A DNA stretch of 64,000 nucleotides from Thalassotalea atypica (GCF_030295975.1 NZ_AP027364.1:2108001-2172000), one strand, 5' to 3'; counted from the stretch's first letter, positions 18,879 to 27,911 are shown. Notes: generated by a model not told the origin, from the letters alone. A program made the numbers and translations.

Positions 18879-19262
18879 GTGAACCTAAACCAAGTAACCC
18901 TACCAGTAAAAGACATGAATAAAGCCTGCGAGTTCTACCTAACACTCGGCTTTACGCAAATTGTGGAAACGCCACATTATGCTCGTTTCGAATGTCCTGA
19001 TGATGGGGCAACATTTTCACTATCATTAAGTGAAAATGAGTTTAATAACGGTGCTATTGTTTATTTTGAACATGAAAAACTCGACGAATGGGTCTGCGCT
19101 CTAAAGAATAAAGGACTAGTGTTTGAGCAGGATCCTAAAGACCAGCGTCATCTTTGGCGTGAAGCTATATTGTACGATCCATCAGGCAATAAAATTAAGT
19201 TATATTGGGCTGGTGAAAATCGTTTGAATCCGCCGTGGCGCGTTAATAAAAAAAGCTCGTGA
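18879..19262 (+). CDS. VOC superfamily (glyoxalase/bleomycin-resistance-like) protein
   Basis: A 127-residue single-domain vicinal-oxygen-chelate protein. The fold signatures are MNLNQVTLPVKDMNKACEFY at the start, FSLSLSENEF in the middle, and REAILYDPSGNKIKLYWAGENR at the end, where the glutamate and tyrosine typical of the family lie. The start is GTG 18879 after a good ribosome site (TAAGGAAA). Substrate unknown; such proteins often act as lyases or dioxygenases. It stands alone between two gene-poor stretches. Confidence 0.85.
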   Translation: MNLNQVTLPVKDMNKACEFYLTLGFTQIVETPHYARFECPDDGATFSLSLSENEFNNGAIVYFEHEKLDEWVCALKNKGLVFEQDPKDQRHLWREAILYDPSGNKIKLYWAGENRLNPPWRVNKKSS

Positions 19263-19692
19263 AGTTTCATCACTCAACTAAGTCGATATCATAAACCGTA
19301 CTAAAATTGATTAATTTAATGCATATGTGCTTCACTGTATTTGTTCGGGTTGTAGGTGATTTACTGCAAGTCATATGCTGAGCCTGCATACCATATCGCC
19401 TAATGTATTCTTTAACAATTTTGTCAGTCTGCTGTTAAAATTCAGGAGCCACAGGATTATAAAAAGAGCGATATTGTCTGATTGGCGGTTATAAATTAGG
19501 TTAGTAAAAACTTCTCAAGATCAAGTAATTAACTTTGTTTTCCTTGTGTAGCATTTTAAGTTTTTATTAGCAATATCTCTGATAAACAATAGAAGCTTTA
19601 GTGTTATTTGCTTTTCTTTTGTTCTCCCCTAGACTTTTTGTATAAGAAACACCCTAAGCTACTAGGCTTAAGATGGGATATGGAGATCAAAA
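19263..19692. other. Gene-free stretch before the DUF2235 gene
   Basis: No coding frame, RNA gene or convincing repeat is visible in these 430 bases. The last 30 bases should hold the leader of the DUF2235 gene (GATATGGAGATC just before its ATG acts as ribosome site). Confidence 0.5.
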
Positions 19693-20742
19693 ATGAGAAA
19701 ATTAATATTTTGTTTTGACGGCACTTGTAATTCTCCTGAAGACTCAGATGACTATTTCGAAGATTCTAGTGTCAGTAATATTTTAAAACTTCACGCTTTT
19801 TTTGGTGGTGCACTCACTCCACTTAATGAACAAAATTCAAACATGCCAAATCAACGCAGTTTTTATTACAGTGGCGTTGGTACGCGTGGTAATTGGTTAA
19901 AACAAAAGTTTAACGCGATGTTTGCGCCGCCGTATGGAGATATGGACGACATATTGGATGAAGCGGATAAAGATTTACGTGACGTAAAGTGGCTAGCCGA
20001 TGACGAAATTTTCGTTTTTGGCTTTAGCCGCGGAGCTGCTTTGGCAAGAATGTTTGCCGCCAATATTAAACCGCCGATGAAGGTCACATTTTTAGGTGTA
20101 TTTGATACCGTAGCGGCGACAAGAGGATCGCTCGATCTCAACCCCGAAAGCTTTCCAGCTAGCGGTATAGTTTTTGAGAACGGCACAATTGCTGATCATA
20201 TTGAAAATGCATTGCATCTGCTGTCTTTAGATGAAAAGCGCATTTTGTTTCAACCGACGTTATTTAATGCAGATGATCGCGTGCAAGAAGTATGGTTCTC
20301 TGGTGTTCATTCAGATATTGGTGGTGGCTACTGGTTTGATGGATTATCAGACATTACCTTGCAGTTTATGATTGATAGGGTCGTTGCTGAATTCGGTTTA
20401 ACTGTATTAGATGTTGATGACATTGACTTTGAACGCCTTAAAATTAAGGGTGCACAAGATACCATATGTAAAGACGATTTAAATATATTGCCTTTAGCAA
20501 AAGGAAAAATGCATACGCAAGTTCGAACCAATACCAATGCTAAAACACTAGCGCCACGAGTGCCACGGGTAAATATTGATGATGCAAAATCAGCTGAATG
20601 TCCCATTATTCACCATTCTGTCGTAAAGCGATTTAAGGCGTTGCCAGAATATCGACCGTATGCATTACGAGACGTTGAGTATAAGGTAATGGATGAGCAG
20701 GGCAATTTGTCTAGCAAAAGAAAAGGCATCAGAGGGCTTTAA
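19693..20742 (+). CDS. DUF2235 family alpha/beta-hydrolase (Tle1-like fold)
   Basis: A 349-residue hydrolase of the DUF2235 family, which includes type VI secretion phospholipase effectors. The N terminus KLIFCFDGTCNSPED is diagnostic. A Ser-Asp-His triad is visible: Ser112 in FGFSRGAALARM, Asp138 in FLGVFDTVAATRG, His206 in WFSGVHSDIGGGYW. There is no signal peptide, membrane segment or secretion-associated neighbour (no VgrG, PAAR or immunity gene), so an effector role is not supported here. It is a single gene ended by a strong terminator. Confidence 0.88.
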   Translation: MRKLIFCFDGTCNSPEDSDDYFEDSSVSNILKLHAFFGGALTPLNEQNSNMPNQRSFYYSGVGTRGNWLKQKFNAMFAPPYGDMDDILDEADKDLRDVKWLADDEIFVFGFSRGAALARMFAANIKPPMKVTFLGVFDTVAATRGSLDLNPESFPASGIVFENGTIADHIENALHLLSLDEKRILFQPTLFNADDRVQEVWFSGVHSDIGGGYWFDGLSDITLQFMIDRVVAEFGLTVLDVDDIDFERLKIKGAQDTICKDDLNILPLAKGKMHTQVRTNTNAKTLAPRVPRVNIDDAKSAECPIIHHSVVKRFKALPEYRPYALRDVEYKVMDEQGNLSSKRKGIRGL

Positions 20743-20792
20743 GATAATCGATGCAAAGGTCTGCAGTTAGCAAGCTCAAAAATTAGGAATAA

Positions 20793-20819
20793 AAAAAGCC
20801 TGTAAAAACAGGCTTTTTA
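20793..20819. terminator. Bidirectional terminator between DUF2235 gene and tRNA-Pro
   Basis: AAAGCCTGT and ACAGGCTTT form a perfect stem with an AAAA loop, with A-rich left and T-rich right flanks. It serves the plus-strand hydrolase gene and the minus-strand tRNA, which ends 8 bases away. Confidence 0.88.
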
Positions 20820-20826
20820 TTGAATA

Positions 20827-20903
20827 TGGTCGGGATAGCAGGACTTGAACCTGCGACCTCACGTCCCCCAGACGCACGCGCTACCAGACTGCGCTATATC
20901 CCG
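20827..20903 (-). tRNA. tRNA-Pro (anticodon GGG)
   Basis: A 77-nt cloverleaf on the minus strand. The acceptor stem CGGGATA/TATCCCG (20897-20903 with 20831-20837) is perfect, with an encoded CCA at the 3' end (20827-20829) and A as discriminator. The D arm contains AGCGCAGTCTGGTAGCGC, the T arm GGTTCAAGTCC. The anticodon loop CTGGGGG gives GGG, reading CCC/CCU proline codons. In E. coli the proL tRNA-Pro also lies next to yejM. Confidence 0.95.
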
Positions 20904-20915
20904 ATGAGGGTATGT

Positions 20916-20943
20916 ATAATAATAAATTAAATGAGTATTGCAA
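20916..20943 (-). promoter_or_regulatory. Predicted tRNA-Pro promoter
   Basis: On the minus strand TTGCAA (20938-20943), a 16-bp gap, then TATTAT (20916-20921). Transcription would start just a few bases before the tRNA 5' end at 20903. The fit is good for a stable-RNA promoter but rests on hexamer match alone. Confidence 0.45.
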
Positions 20944-20976
20944 CGTATTATCGTTGTATTTTAGTTAACCGATGTT

Positions 20977-22653
20977 TTATTGTTCAGTTTCGGCTAAATC
21001 ACTAAATTTTTTAATAAAATGTACACCATCTATCATTAACGGGAAGTCTGAACTTTCACTGATTGGCGCTTGTAATTGCCTTGAATAACTTTGGAAATTA
21101 CCATTTTGATCGATCAATACTGACTTATCCTTATTAAAAACCATAATGCCGTTAGTCATGGTGTTGGCAATCACGCGATCTTTCTTAAGTTTTAGCAAAC
21201 TGGTGCCGTTAGTGTATGGCTGATAGGTTTTTCCGCAATTTAGCCAATGTCGAGTTAGCGTCGACGACACATCCATCTGGCTGGTTAAATGTGAGATGGT
21301 GCGCTCTCTCTTCTCTGGCCATAACAACAACGCAGGCTTAATAGACAATCCACTGATTTGATCAGCATTACCAATTGAACTTATCCAAATGATATCTTTA
21401 GCATCTCTGTAGCGTTGTCCAAGTAACAGGGCGTCCATAAACACCTCGAATTGATAGCTGTCTTCGTCATCAAAGTAGATCACATGTAAACCTGTATCCA
21501 TATCATTAAGCTTGTTAGAGAAGATAAAGTCTGCGATGTTATTGATTGTATGTTGCTGGTCAAAAAGTTGTGACAGCCAAGGTATATCGATGCTTTGAAC
21601 ATTTTGGCTGATGACTGCCAAGCTTGTCGATAGCCCTTGCTGCTTAATGGCTTGCATCAAAATAGGTGGAACACTTTGTTGCTCTACAATGCCTTGTTTG
21701 TAAATCGTAGGTAAACCATATAATAAGTTAAACCAGGCATCATTAAACAGTGCATTGTCGATATGATGGGTTAAGTTGATCGTTTGAGCATCTGAACGTT
21801 GTGAGAACTGATTCATTTGTCGTTCAGTTAGCCCATTTTTAGTTAGCACCATAAACACTGACTGTTTGTTAATAACACCTTTACATTGCTGCTCAATAAC
21901 AGGGTATGTCGGAATATCTTTACTAAAAGACAATGGACTGGTCTTACGCTCTAAATAATCAGCTTGGTTGAATAGCCCATACTTGGTCAATAGAGTTTTA
22001 GCTGTTGTAGGATAAGATACGGGTAGCACGGTATCTTGCTTTAAGATGTCGTAGTTTAAATTTGCATCGGCAATGATGTGCATGATATGACTAGTAAAAA
22101 AACAAGCAACCAAGCCAAATACGGTATAGCGTGCAAAAACTGTTTTTTGTAAACTTTTAAGGTGCTTCCATGCATAGTTACTGACCACGAGTTCAAAGGT
22201 TAGGATCAATAGACATAATATAAGGCTAGAGAACCAAAACATTCTGCGGTCTTGCTGTATTTCCTGTGCGATTAAATCAATGATTTGGGAGTTAGACGAT
22301 GCATTTATGTGATAACCCAAGCGGTTAAAAATAAACGCATCGAGTAACAATAATAACAAAACAATGGTGAATATTATCGAAGCACTCGCGCGTATAAATC
22401 GCGTTCTTGGAAAAATGAGTGTTAAGGGAAATACCGTTAATACAAAAGTAATAAAGGTTAAAAATGCCATATGACTCAACCAATTCGTTACTAAGTAGAT
22501 AGTACCAGTAACAGTGGTTGGGCTTACTTCATTGATAAGATAAACCGACGACAGCAATATCGCGGCTATAATATTAAAAAAAGTAAACCAATGGCTCCAA
22601 CTTATTAAATGTAATAGTTTTTTGCTATAAGCTTTTGAATCAAAAGATACCAT
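20977..22653 (-). CDS. yejM: YejM/LapC (PbgA) inner-membrane LPS regulator, sulfatase-like
   Basis: Inner-membrane protein that in E. coli senses lipopolysaccharide and restrains LapB/FtsH-dependent LpxC degradation. The N-terminal DUF3413 part has five transmembrane segments (about residues 15-190). A periplasmic sulfatase/alkaline-phosphatase-like domain follows. It is 558 aa against 586 in E. coli. The canonical sulfatase Cys/Ser motif is not visible, as expected for this non-enzymatic family. The block yejL-yejM divergent from yejK, with tRNA-Pro beyond, matches enterobacterial synteny, which supports the name strongly. Confidence 0.9.
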   Translation of the reverse strand: MVSFDSKAYSKKLLHLISWSHWFTFFNIIAAILLSSVYLINEVSPTTVTGTIYLVTNWLSHMAFLTFITFVLTVFPLTLIFPRTRFIRASASIIFTIVLLLLLLDAFIFNRLGYHINASSNSQIIDLIAQEIQQDRRMFWFSSLILCLLILTFELVVSNYAWKHLKSLQKTVFARYTVFGLVACFFTSHIMHIIADANLNYDILKQDTVLPVSYPTTAKTLLTKYGLFNQADYLERKTSPLSFSKDIPTYPVIEQQCKGVINKQSVFMVLTKNGLTERQMNQFSQRSDAQTINLTHHIDNALFNDAWFNLLYGLPTIYKQGIVEQQSVPPILMQAIKQQGLSTSLAVISQNVQSIDIPWLSQLFDQQHTINNIADFIFSNKLNDMDTGLHVIYFDDEDSYQFEVFMDALLLGQRYRDAKDIIWISSIGNADQISGLSIKPALLLWPEKRERTISHLTSQMDVSSTLTRHWLNCGKTYQPYTNGTSLLKLKKDRVIANTMTNGIMVFNKDKSVLIDQNGNFQSYSRQLQAPISESSDFPLMIDGVHFIKKFSDLAETEQ

Positions 22654-22680
22654 TTGTTTTTGTTATTCTCTTTTATTTGG

Positions 22681-22902
22681 TTACTTTGAAGAATTAATTG
22701 ATTGTTTCAGTGCGCTGGTGAAATTGTCAACAATTGCTTGACGTTGCGCCTCCGGAACTTGCTGTGTAATAACTTCGGTAATGGTATTTCCTAAACACAT
22801 TAATGCTAAATCAGCTGAAACTGACTCGTCAACAAGGACATCCATTAATTTTTCGATAATTTTTTCTACACGTTCGTTAGAATACTTGGATACAATAGGC
22901 AT
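22681..22902 (-). CDS. yejL: YejL family protein (DUF1414)
   Basis: A 73-residue helical protein ([20 protein letters not shown], then [15 protein letters not shown]), a close match to the E. coli YejL pattern and length (75 aa). Function unknown. It is the first gene of yejL-yejM, 27 bases upstream of yejM, and is divergent from yejK across a 72-bp gap that must contain both promoters. Confidence 0.9.
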   Translation of the reverse strand: MPIVSKYSNERVEKIIEKLMDVLVDESVSADLALMCLGNTITEVITQQVPEAQRQAIVDNFTSALKQSINSSK

Positions 22903-22974
22903 CTTTAAATACTTTTAGTGATTGATAAGCGAAGTTTATCAAATGCAATCACATTATAATACTGGCCTTTATTT

Positions 22975-24009
22975 ATGAGTTTAATAATTTCAAACATTGC
23001 ACTGCATTTTCTAACAAAAAAAGAAGAAACAGGTGAAGTTCAGGTACGTTTTGGACCTGAGTCGCTAGAAGTAGATACAAAAATTCAAGACTTTGTTGAA
23101 GCGTTACATGGCATTTATAACCAAAAAGGCAATAAAGGGTATGGTCATTTCTCAACCATGCCCGCCGAAGGAGACCAAGCGTGTTTTGTTGATGTGATGG
23201 AAAGCTACTTAAATGATGTCCAAGGGTTTAATGAGTTCGGTGTGCAATCAACCAACTTATTGAAAAATGAGCTCACTAAATATGACCTAGCAGAAACTGG
23301 CTATTTGGTGCTTTGTCATTACGAACACATGGGCGGACGGTATATTATTGCGGCTATTATCCCGATCAGTGAGCATTACTCAGTTGATAGTGAACTAAAT
23401 ATTTCGGCGGCCAAACACCTAGATACTGATAAGCTACAGTTGGCTGCTCGTATTGATTTATTTGATTACCAACAAAACGCTCAGGGTAATCGTTATGTGT
23501 CGTTTATTCGTGGCCGTGCAGGCAGAAAAGTTTCTGACTTTTTCCTTGATTTTCTTGGCTGCGAGGAAGGTCTAAATACTAAAGAGCAAACACAAAACCT
23601 CGTTCAGGCCGTTGAAGATTACGTCAGTGTTAATCAACTTGATGCTCAAGAAAAACAACAAACTCGCAAGGAACTGCTAGGCTACTGCAAAGAGCAAAAA
23701 GAAGCTTCACAAGACGTTTCACTGCAAGAAATTGGTAAAGTCATCAGCAAAGACAATGGTGAACAAGATTTTTATCAGTTTGTTCAAGAACAAAACTACG
23801 AGATTGAAGAATCATTCCCTCATGAACAAGCGATAGTAAATAAGGTGACGAAATATTCTGGTTATGGAAATGGTATCAGTATTAGCTTCGAACGCAGTCA
23901 CTTTGGAGAAGATGTAGTATATAATGCAGCTAACGACAGTTTGACCATTTATAAAGTACCGCCAAACTTAAAAGAACAATTACTTCAGTTGCTTAACAAC
24001 CAAGACTAA
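22975..24009 (+). CDS. yejK: Nucleoid-associated protein YejK (NdpA)
   Basis: A 344-residue protein of the 37-kDa nucleoid-associated family, within the usual 335-345 aa. Characteristic segments: MSLIISNIALHFLTKKEE at the start, RYVSFIRGRAGRKVSDFFLDFLG in the middle (conserved basic RGRAGRKVSDFF), and KYSGYGNGISISFERSH near the C terminus. It is expected to bind DNA in the cytoplasm; the biological role remains loosely defined. Divergent from yejL as in E. coli. Confidence 0.93.
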   Translation: MSLIISNIALHFLTKKEETGEVQVRFGPESLEVDTKIQDFVEALHGIYNQKGNKGYGHFSTMPAEGDQACFVDVMESYLNDVQGFNEFGVQSTNLLKNELTKYDLAETGYLVLCHYEHMGGRYIIAAIIPISEHYSVDSELNISAAKHLDTDKLQLAARIDLFDYQQNAQGNRYVSFIRGRAGRKVSDFFLDFLGCEEGLNTKEQTQNLVQAVEDYVSVNQLDAQEKQQTRKELLGYCKEQKEASQDVSLQEIGKVISKDNGEQDFYQFVQEQNYEIEESFPHEQAIVNKVTKYSGYGNGISISFERSHFGEDVVYNAANDSLTIYKVPPNLKEQLLQLLNNQD

Positions 24010-24044
24010 CTGAATATTATTTGCACTAAATTATAGGATAGAAA

Positions 24045-25076
24045 ATGAGTAGTTTAACAATCACAAGACCAGACGATTGGCATGTTCACCTACGCGATGG
24101 TGAAGCGCTTAACAATACAGTTGCTGATATTAGTCGCTATTTTGGTCGCGCTATCGTGATGCCAAATTTAGTACCACCAGTTGTGAATGCCGATGACGCA
24201 AAAGCCTACTATGACCGTATTATGGCTGTAAATCCGACCCCTAATTTCAAGCCTTTGATGGTGCTATACCTTACAGATAACACAACTGCAGAAGATATTG
24301 TCAAAGCAAAAGAAAGTGGTTTAGTGTATGCAGCAAAACTTTACCCTGCGGGGGCAACAACAAACTCTTCTTCAGGCGTGACAGACATCGAAAATGTCTT
24401 ACCTGCGCTTCAGGCATTACAAGATAATGACATGCCTTTGTTGATCCATGGTGAAGTTACTACGGATGATATAGATATTTTTGACCGAGAAGCACGTTTT
24501 ATCGAAACTATTCTCACGCCATTAGCAGAACGCTTCACTGAACTGAAAATAGTACTTGAACACATTACTACAAAAGATGCTGTGGATTTTGTTAAAAGTG
24601 CTGGAACTAATGTTGCTGCAACTATTACAGCGCACCACCTAATGTTCAACCGTAATCACATGCTTGTAGGCGGAATTCGACCGCACTTTTTCTGTTTGCC
24701 TATTTTAAAACGCAATATTCATCAGCAAGCATTAGTAGAAGCGGCAACAAGTGGCAATGCAAAGTTTTTCTTAGGAACAGATTCTGCACCACATGCTAAA
24801 GAAGCAAAAGAAAGTGCTTGTGGTTGTGCAGGCTCTTATACGGCTCACGCCGCCATTGAATTATATGCAGAAGTGTTCGAGCAAGAAAATGCACTGGAGC
24901 AACTAGAAGCATTTGCTAGTTTAAATGGACCTGGATTTTATGGTTTACCAGTAAACTCAGATACCATTACTTTGGTAAAAGAAGCTTGGCAAGTGCCTGA
25001 AACAATGAATTTTGGTCCAAACCAAGTTGTGCCAATTAAGGCTGGCGAGCAAATGAACTGGAAAGTAAAAGGGTAA
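24045..25076 (+). CDS. pyrC: Dihydroorotase
   Basis: Zinc hydrolase that cyclises carbamoyl-aspartate to dihydroorotate in pyrimidine synthesis. It is 343 aa, of the type II E. coli PyrC class (348 aa). Metal and substrate motifs: [10 protein letters not shown] (His-x-His), the carboxylated lysine in [48 protein letters not shown] and LGTDSAPH. A ribosome site (ATAGGATAG) precedes ATG 24045. It leads a tight gene set continuing with the QueD-like, M23 and SBP genes. Confidence 0.96.
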   Translation: MSSLTITRPDDWHVHLRDGEALNNTVADISRYFGRAIVMPNLVPPVVNADDAKAYYDRIMAVNPTPNFKPLMVLYLTDNTTAEDIVKAKESGLVYAAKLYPAGATTNSSSGVTDIENVLPALQALQDNDMPLLIHGEVTTDDIDIFDREARFIETILTPLAERFTELKIVLEHITTKDAVDFVKSAGTNVAATITAHHLMFNRNHMLVGGIRPHFFCLPILKRNIHQQALVEAATSGNAKFFLGTDSAPHAKEAKESACGCAGSYTAHAAIELYAEVFEQENALEQLEAFASLNGPGFYGLPVNSDTITLVKEAWQVPETMNFGPNQVVPIKAGEQMNWKVKG

Positions 25077-25083
25077 TTTGTCG

Positions 25084-25965
25084 ATGCAATTATTTGTTAA
25101 TGATCTCACTGTAATAGATTTTTCTTATCTTTGCCGTCAACGTGGTGTGGTGGGGGAAAGTTGGATAGTGGATGTACTTCTTGATGGAGACTTAAACGAT
25201 CAAAGTATGGTGTTAGATTTTGGTATTGTTAAAAAACAGATAAAAGCCATTATAGATGACGCAGTAGATCACAAATTATTGTTACCAACTCAAGATTGCG
25301 CGTTACGTGTTACCAACTCAGTCTATAATGAAGGTCACGAATTTGTAGACTTTGAAAGTGAAAGAGCTGTTTTCTACTTACAATCTCCAGCGTGTGCTTA
25401 TGCCAAAATTGATACGGATGAGATTGCCGTTGAGTCCGTAACTAAACACCTCAAAGAAATCATTTTAGAGCAGCTACCTACTAACGTAAAAAACTTAGTA
25501 TTAACATTAAGACCTGAACACATAACAAGTGATTATTATCATTACACTCATGGTCTTAAAAAGCATGATGGTAATTGTCAGCGCATTGCTCACGGTCACC
25601 GCTCTACCATTCAACTGTTCAAGGACGAACGACGGGATCAAGGGTTGGAAAGTTATTGGTGCGAGCGCTGGCGTGATATCTATATTGCTACTGACTCAGA
25701 TGAAATAGCTAAGGAGAAAGCTCAGCTATCTGAGTATGCCATTGAAAATTTGAAACCCGATCACCGTTTCTTTTCCTATATGGCACCACAAGGCCGATTT
25801 GATATTGCGGTGCAAGAATGTGTATTAGAGGTCGTCGATTGTGATTCGACAGTTGAGCTATTAGCTGATTACATCGCAAGGCAGTTAAAAGCGCAGCATC
25901 CTGAACATCAACTAAAGGTTGTTGCGTATGAAGGCGTTGGTAAAGGAGCAATAGCAAGTGTTTAA
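25084..25965 (+). CDS. 6-pyruvoyl-tetrahydropterin synthase-like (QueD-related), double length
   Basis: About 293 residues, twice the size of QueD. Two related halves are visible. The first has FSYLCRQRGVVGESWIVDVLLDG, corresponding to the start of the fold. The second has the zinc motif HGHRSTIQLFKDERR preceded by the catalytic-type Cys of KKHDGNCQRIAHGH, and ends with VQECVLEVVDCDSTVELLADYI. QueD converts dihydroneopterin triphosphate to carboxy-tetrahydropterin for queuosine. Whether this long form has that activity is not known. I use ATG 25084; a TTG at 25078 is an alternative. It begins directly after pyrC. Confidence 0.75.
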   Translation: MQLFVNDLTVIDFSYLCRQRGVVGESWIVDVLLDGDLNDQSMVLDFGIVKKQIKAIIDDAVDHKLLLPTQDCALRVTNSVYNEGHEFVDFESERAVFYLQSPACAYAKIDTDEIAVESVTKHLKEIILEQLPTNVKNLVLTLRPEHITSDYYHYTHGLKKHDGNCQRIAHGHRSTIQLFKDERRDQGLESYWCERWRDIYIATDSDEIAKEKAQLSEYAIENLKPDHRFFSYMAPQGRFDIAVQECVLEVVDCDSTVELLADYIARQLKAQHPEHQLKVVAYEGVGKGAIASV

Positions 25966-26779
25966 ATTATGGCCTGTTTGTTTAAGTACCTTGATGTTTA
26001 CGGTGAGCTTTTATAGCACGGCTGAGATTAAGCTAACGGGTGAAATAAAGCAGGGCGGTTTGATGGTAGGAAAGACATCTCCTAGTGCAACCGTTTATTT
26101 AGATGATATTCCACTTAAAGTTTCTCGTGACGGTGATTATACCTTTGGTTTTAGCTGGATGGATGAAGAAAAACACATTTTGAAAATTGTATCTGCTTCA
26201 GGGGCTGTGGAAGAAAGAGTCCTTACCCCTACAAAACAAAATTACAAGGTACAAAAGGTCAATGGGATTTCAAAAAAAATTATGAACCCAGATCCGAAAG
26301 CCGTTGCGCGAGCTAAAAAAGACAGCAAACAAGTCAAAGCAGCACGAAAAGCTGACAGTGAATTAGTTCACTTTGCTTATGGATTTATTCCGCCCATCAA
26401 AGGGATTATTACCGGGGTTTATGGCAGTCATCGTGTATACAATGGTATACCTAAATCGCCTCACTTTGGTTTAGATTATGCAGGAAAAAAGGGTGATCCT
26501 GTTAAAGCTCCGGCTGATGGTGTTGTTACCTTGAATGTCCCAGATATGTTTTATTCAGGCGGCACTATCATTATTGATCATGGACATGGTATTAACTCTA
26601 CATTTCTACATTTAAGTGACTCCTATGTAAAAGTAGGCGACGCAGTAAAGCAGGGAGATGTGGTTGCGGCTGTAGGTTCAACAGGGCGTTCAACAGGACC
26701 TCATTTGGATTGGAGAGTTAATTGGTTTGATGTTAGGCTAGATCCAGCCTTAGCGTTAAAAATTAAGCCCATTCAATAA
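25958..26779 (+). CDS. Exported M23 (LytM-type) metallopeptidase with variant motif
   Basis: A 273-residue protein with a signal peptide (MFKLWPVCLSTLMFTVSFYSTA), a beta-rich middle, a basic linker, and a C-terminal M23 domain (from about residue 140). Zinc ligands His169 and Asp173 are seen in SPHFGLDYAG, and KAPADGVV and FLHLSDSYVKVGD are typical. The last motif is GPHLDWR, not the usual HLHF/HLHW: the His-x-His second histidine is Asp251. The start is GTG 25958 with AAAGGAG upstream, overlapping the previous gene by 8 bases. It probably acts on peptidoglycan in the periplasm, unless the change makes it a non-catalytic LytM factor. Confidence 0.85.
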   Translation: MFKLWPVCLSTLMFTVSFYSTAEIKLTGEIKQGGLMVGKTSPSATVYLDDIPLKVSRDGDYTFGFSWMDEEKHILKIVSASGAVEERVLTPTKQNYKVQKVNGISKKIMNPDPKAVARAKKDSKQVKAARKADSELVHFAYGFIPPIKGIITGVYGSHRVYNGIPKSPHFGLDYAGKKGDPVKAPADGVVTLNVPDMFYSGGTIIIDHGHGINSTFLHLSDSYVKVGDAVKQGDVVAAVGSTGRSTGPHLDWRVNWFDVRLDPALALKIKPIQ

Positions 26780-26780
26780 T

Positions 26781-27551
26781 ATGAAAAAGACTGCATATAT
26801 AATTTCTGTTTACATAGCACTTATATGCAGTTTCAATGCCTACGCTGAACATGCCAATATGCACGTAGGATGGGAGCTTTGGTACCCTTATCAATACCAT
26901 GACAAAAAAGGTCAGCTCGTTGGCATCGATATCGAGTCGTTTAATGCCATCGGTAAACAAGTTGGCATAAAGTATTCGTATGACGAATTACCCTGGAAGC
27001 GTCATTTACAACTCCTTAAAAATGGTCAAATGGATATTGCATTTGGTGCTTCATTCACTGCAGAACGTGAAGAGTATGCATATTTCACAAAGCCTTACCG
27101 GAAAGAGCAAGTTAATCTGTTTGTAAGAAAAGGAAATGTAGAAAACATCAAGCTGACGCAATTATCCGATCTTGTTGACAGTTCATATTTGATTGGCGTT
27201 GAAGGTGGTTATTTTTACGGCGCTGAATATCAAGAACTCATTAAGAATCCAAAATTTCAAGAGCATATTAGTGAAGTGATTGACATTGAAGAAAACGTAA
27301 CCATGTTAATCAAAGGTCATATTGACGGTTTTCTTGTTGATCCATTAACCCTGGCTGCATTTGCTAAAAAGTATCAAATGGAAGAAGAGTTTGAATTGCA
27401 TTCTTTACCTATTTATCAAGACACTATCCACATAATGTTGAGTAAGAAGTCTTGCTCGATTGAATTATTACAGCAATTCAACCAAGCGATATCAAAACTA
27501 CAAGCTAACGGTGAGTTAGGCAAAATTATAAATTCTCAGTTTCAAAAGTAG
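26781..27551 (+). CDS. Periplasmic solute-binding protein, family 3
   Basis: A 256-residue protein with a signal peptide (MKKTAYIISVYIALICSFNAYA) and the SBP family 3 pattern: GWELWYPYQYHDKKGQLVGIDIE, DELPWKRHLQLLKNGQMDIAFG, FTKPYRKEQVNLFV, and NQAISKLQANGELGKI at the end. No permease or ATPase gene is near, so it is an orphan binding protein as is common in Alteromonadales. The ligand is probably an amino acid or similar small molecule. It starts 2 bases after the M23 stop, last of the pyrC group. Confidence 0.87.
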   Translation: MKKTAYIISVYIALICSFNAYAEHANMHVGWELWYPYQYHDKKGQLVGIDIESFNAIGKQVGIKYSYDELPWKRHLQLLKNGQMDIAFGASFTAEREEYAYFTKPYRKEQVNLFVRKGNVENIKLTQLSDLVDSSYLIGVEGGYFYGAEYQELIKNPKFQEHISEVIDIEENVTMLIKGHIDGFLVDPLTLAAFAKKYQMEEEFELHSLPIYQDTIHIMLSKKSCSIELLQQFNQAISKLQANGELGKIINSQFQK

Positions 27552-27637
27552 AATTAGACTAATAAAAACCCAAAAATAGTGTGTTTGCCCAATGCTTTAA
27601 TTAAGAATTTGGTATGTAGATTGAAAGCGAGCCTTCA

Positions 27638-27691
27638 ATTTTAAAATCTGAGTCAGGATGGCACACATTAAGTACTAGATTTTAAATTTCG
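27638..27691 (+). repeat. 54-bp repeat, copy 1
   Basis: Begins ATTTTAAAATCTGAGTCAG and ends ACTAGATTTTAAATTTCG. The two ends are near-inverted copies of each other (ATTTTAAAATCT versus AGATTTTAAATT), so the unit can form a hairpin with an 11-12 bp stem. A second copy in the same orientation starts 107 bases further on. It lies in the gap between the SBP gene and the tyrosine recombinase. Confidence 0.8.
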
Positions 27692-27744
27692 AATTTAAAT
27701 AAGATTTTTGATTATTAGGTGGGACGGATAACAAAACATACCCG

Positions 27745-27798
27745 ATTTTAAAATCTGAGTCAGTTTGTCATACATTACACACTAGATTTTAAATTTCG
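27745..27798 (+). repeat. 54-bp repeat, copy 2
   Basis: Same length and ends as copy 1; the central 20 bases are more divergent (TTTGTCATACATTACAC against GATGGCACACATTAAGT). Conservation of the hairpin ends with drift in the loop points to selection for structure or for protein-bound ends rather than for coding. Confidence 0.8.
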
Positions 27799-27877
27799 CG
27801 CCTGTAGTAATGACGTTATTTATCAATTAACTAGATAACTGTACAGAAGCTAAATTTGAGGGCTCTTACTAACACCC

Positions 27878-27911
27878 AATAAGTCCGATATTTGTGAATA
27901 TCGGACTTATT
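27878..27911. repeat. Perfect 34-bp palindrome upstream of recombinase
   Basis: AATAAGTCCGATATT (27878-27892), TGTG, AATATCGGACTTATT (27897-27911): 15 paired bases with no mismatch. It lies 57 bases before the recombinase ATG at 27969. The size and symmetry resemble core sites of tyrosine recombinases, but an autoregulatory operator or a terminator (no T tract) are alternatives. Confidence 0.8.

Noticed and set aside
18725-18922. 65-aa frame before the VOC gene
   Set aside because: It overlaps the VOC start in another frame and shows no family pattern.
19693-20742. DUF2235 protein as a type VI secretion effector
   Set aside because: The fold and triad fit, but there is no VgrG, PAAR, adaptor or immunity gene near, so a housekeeping or unknown role is kept open.
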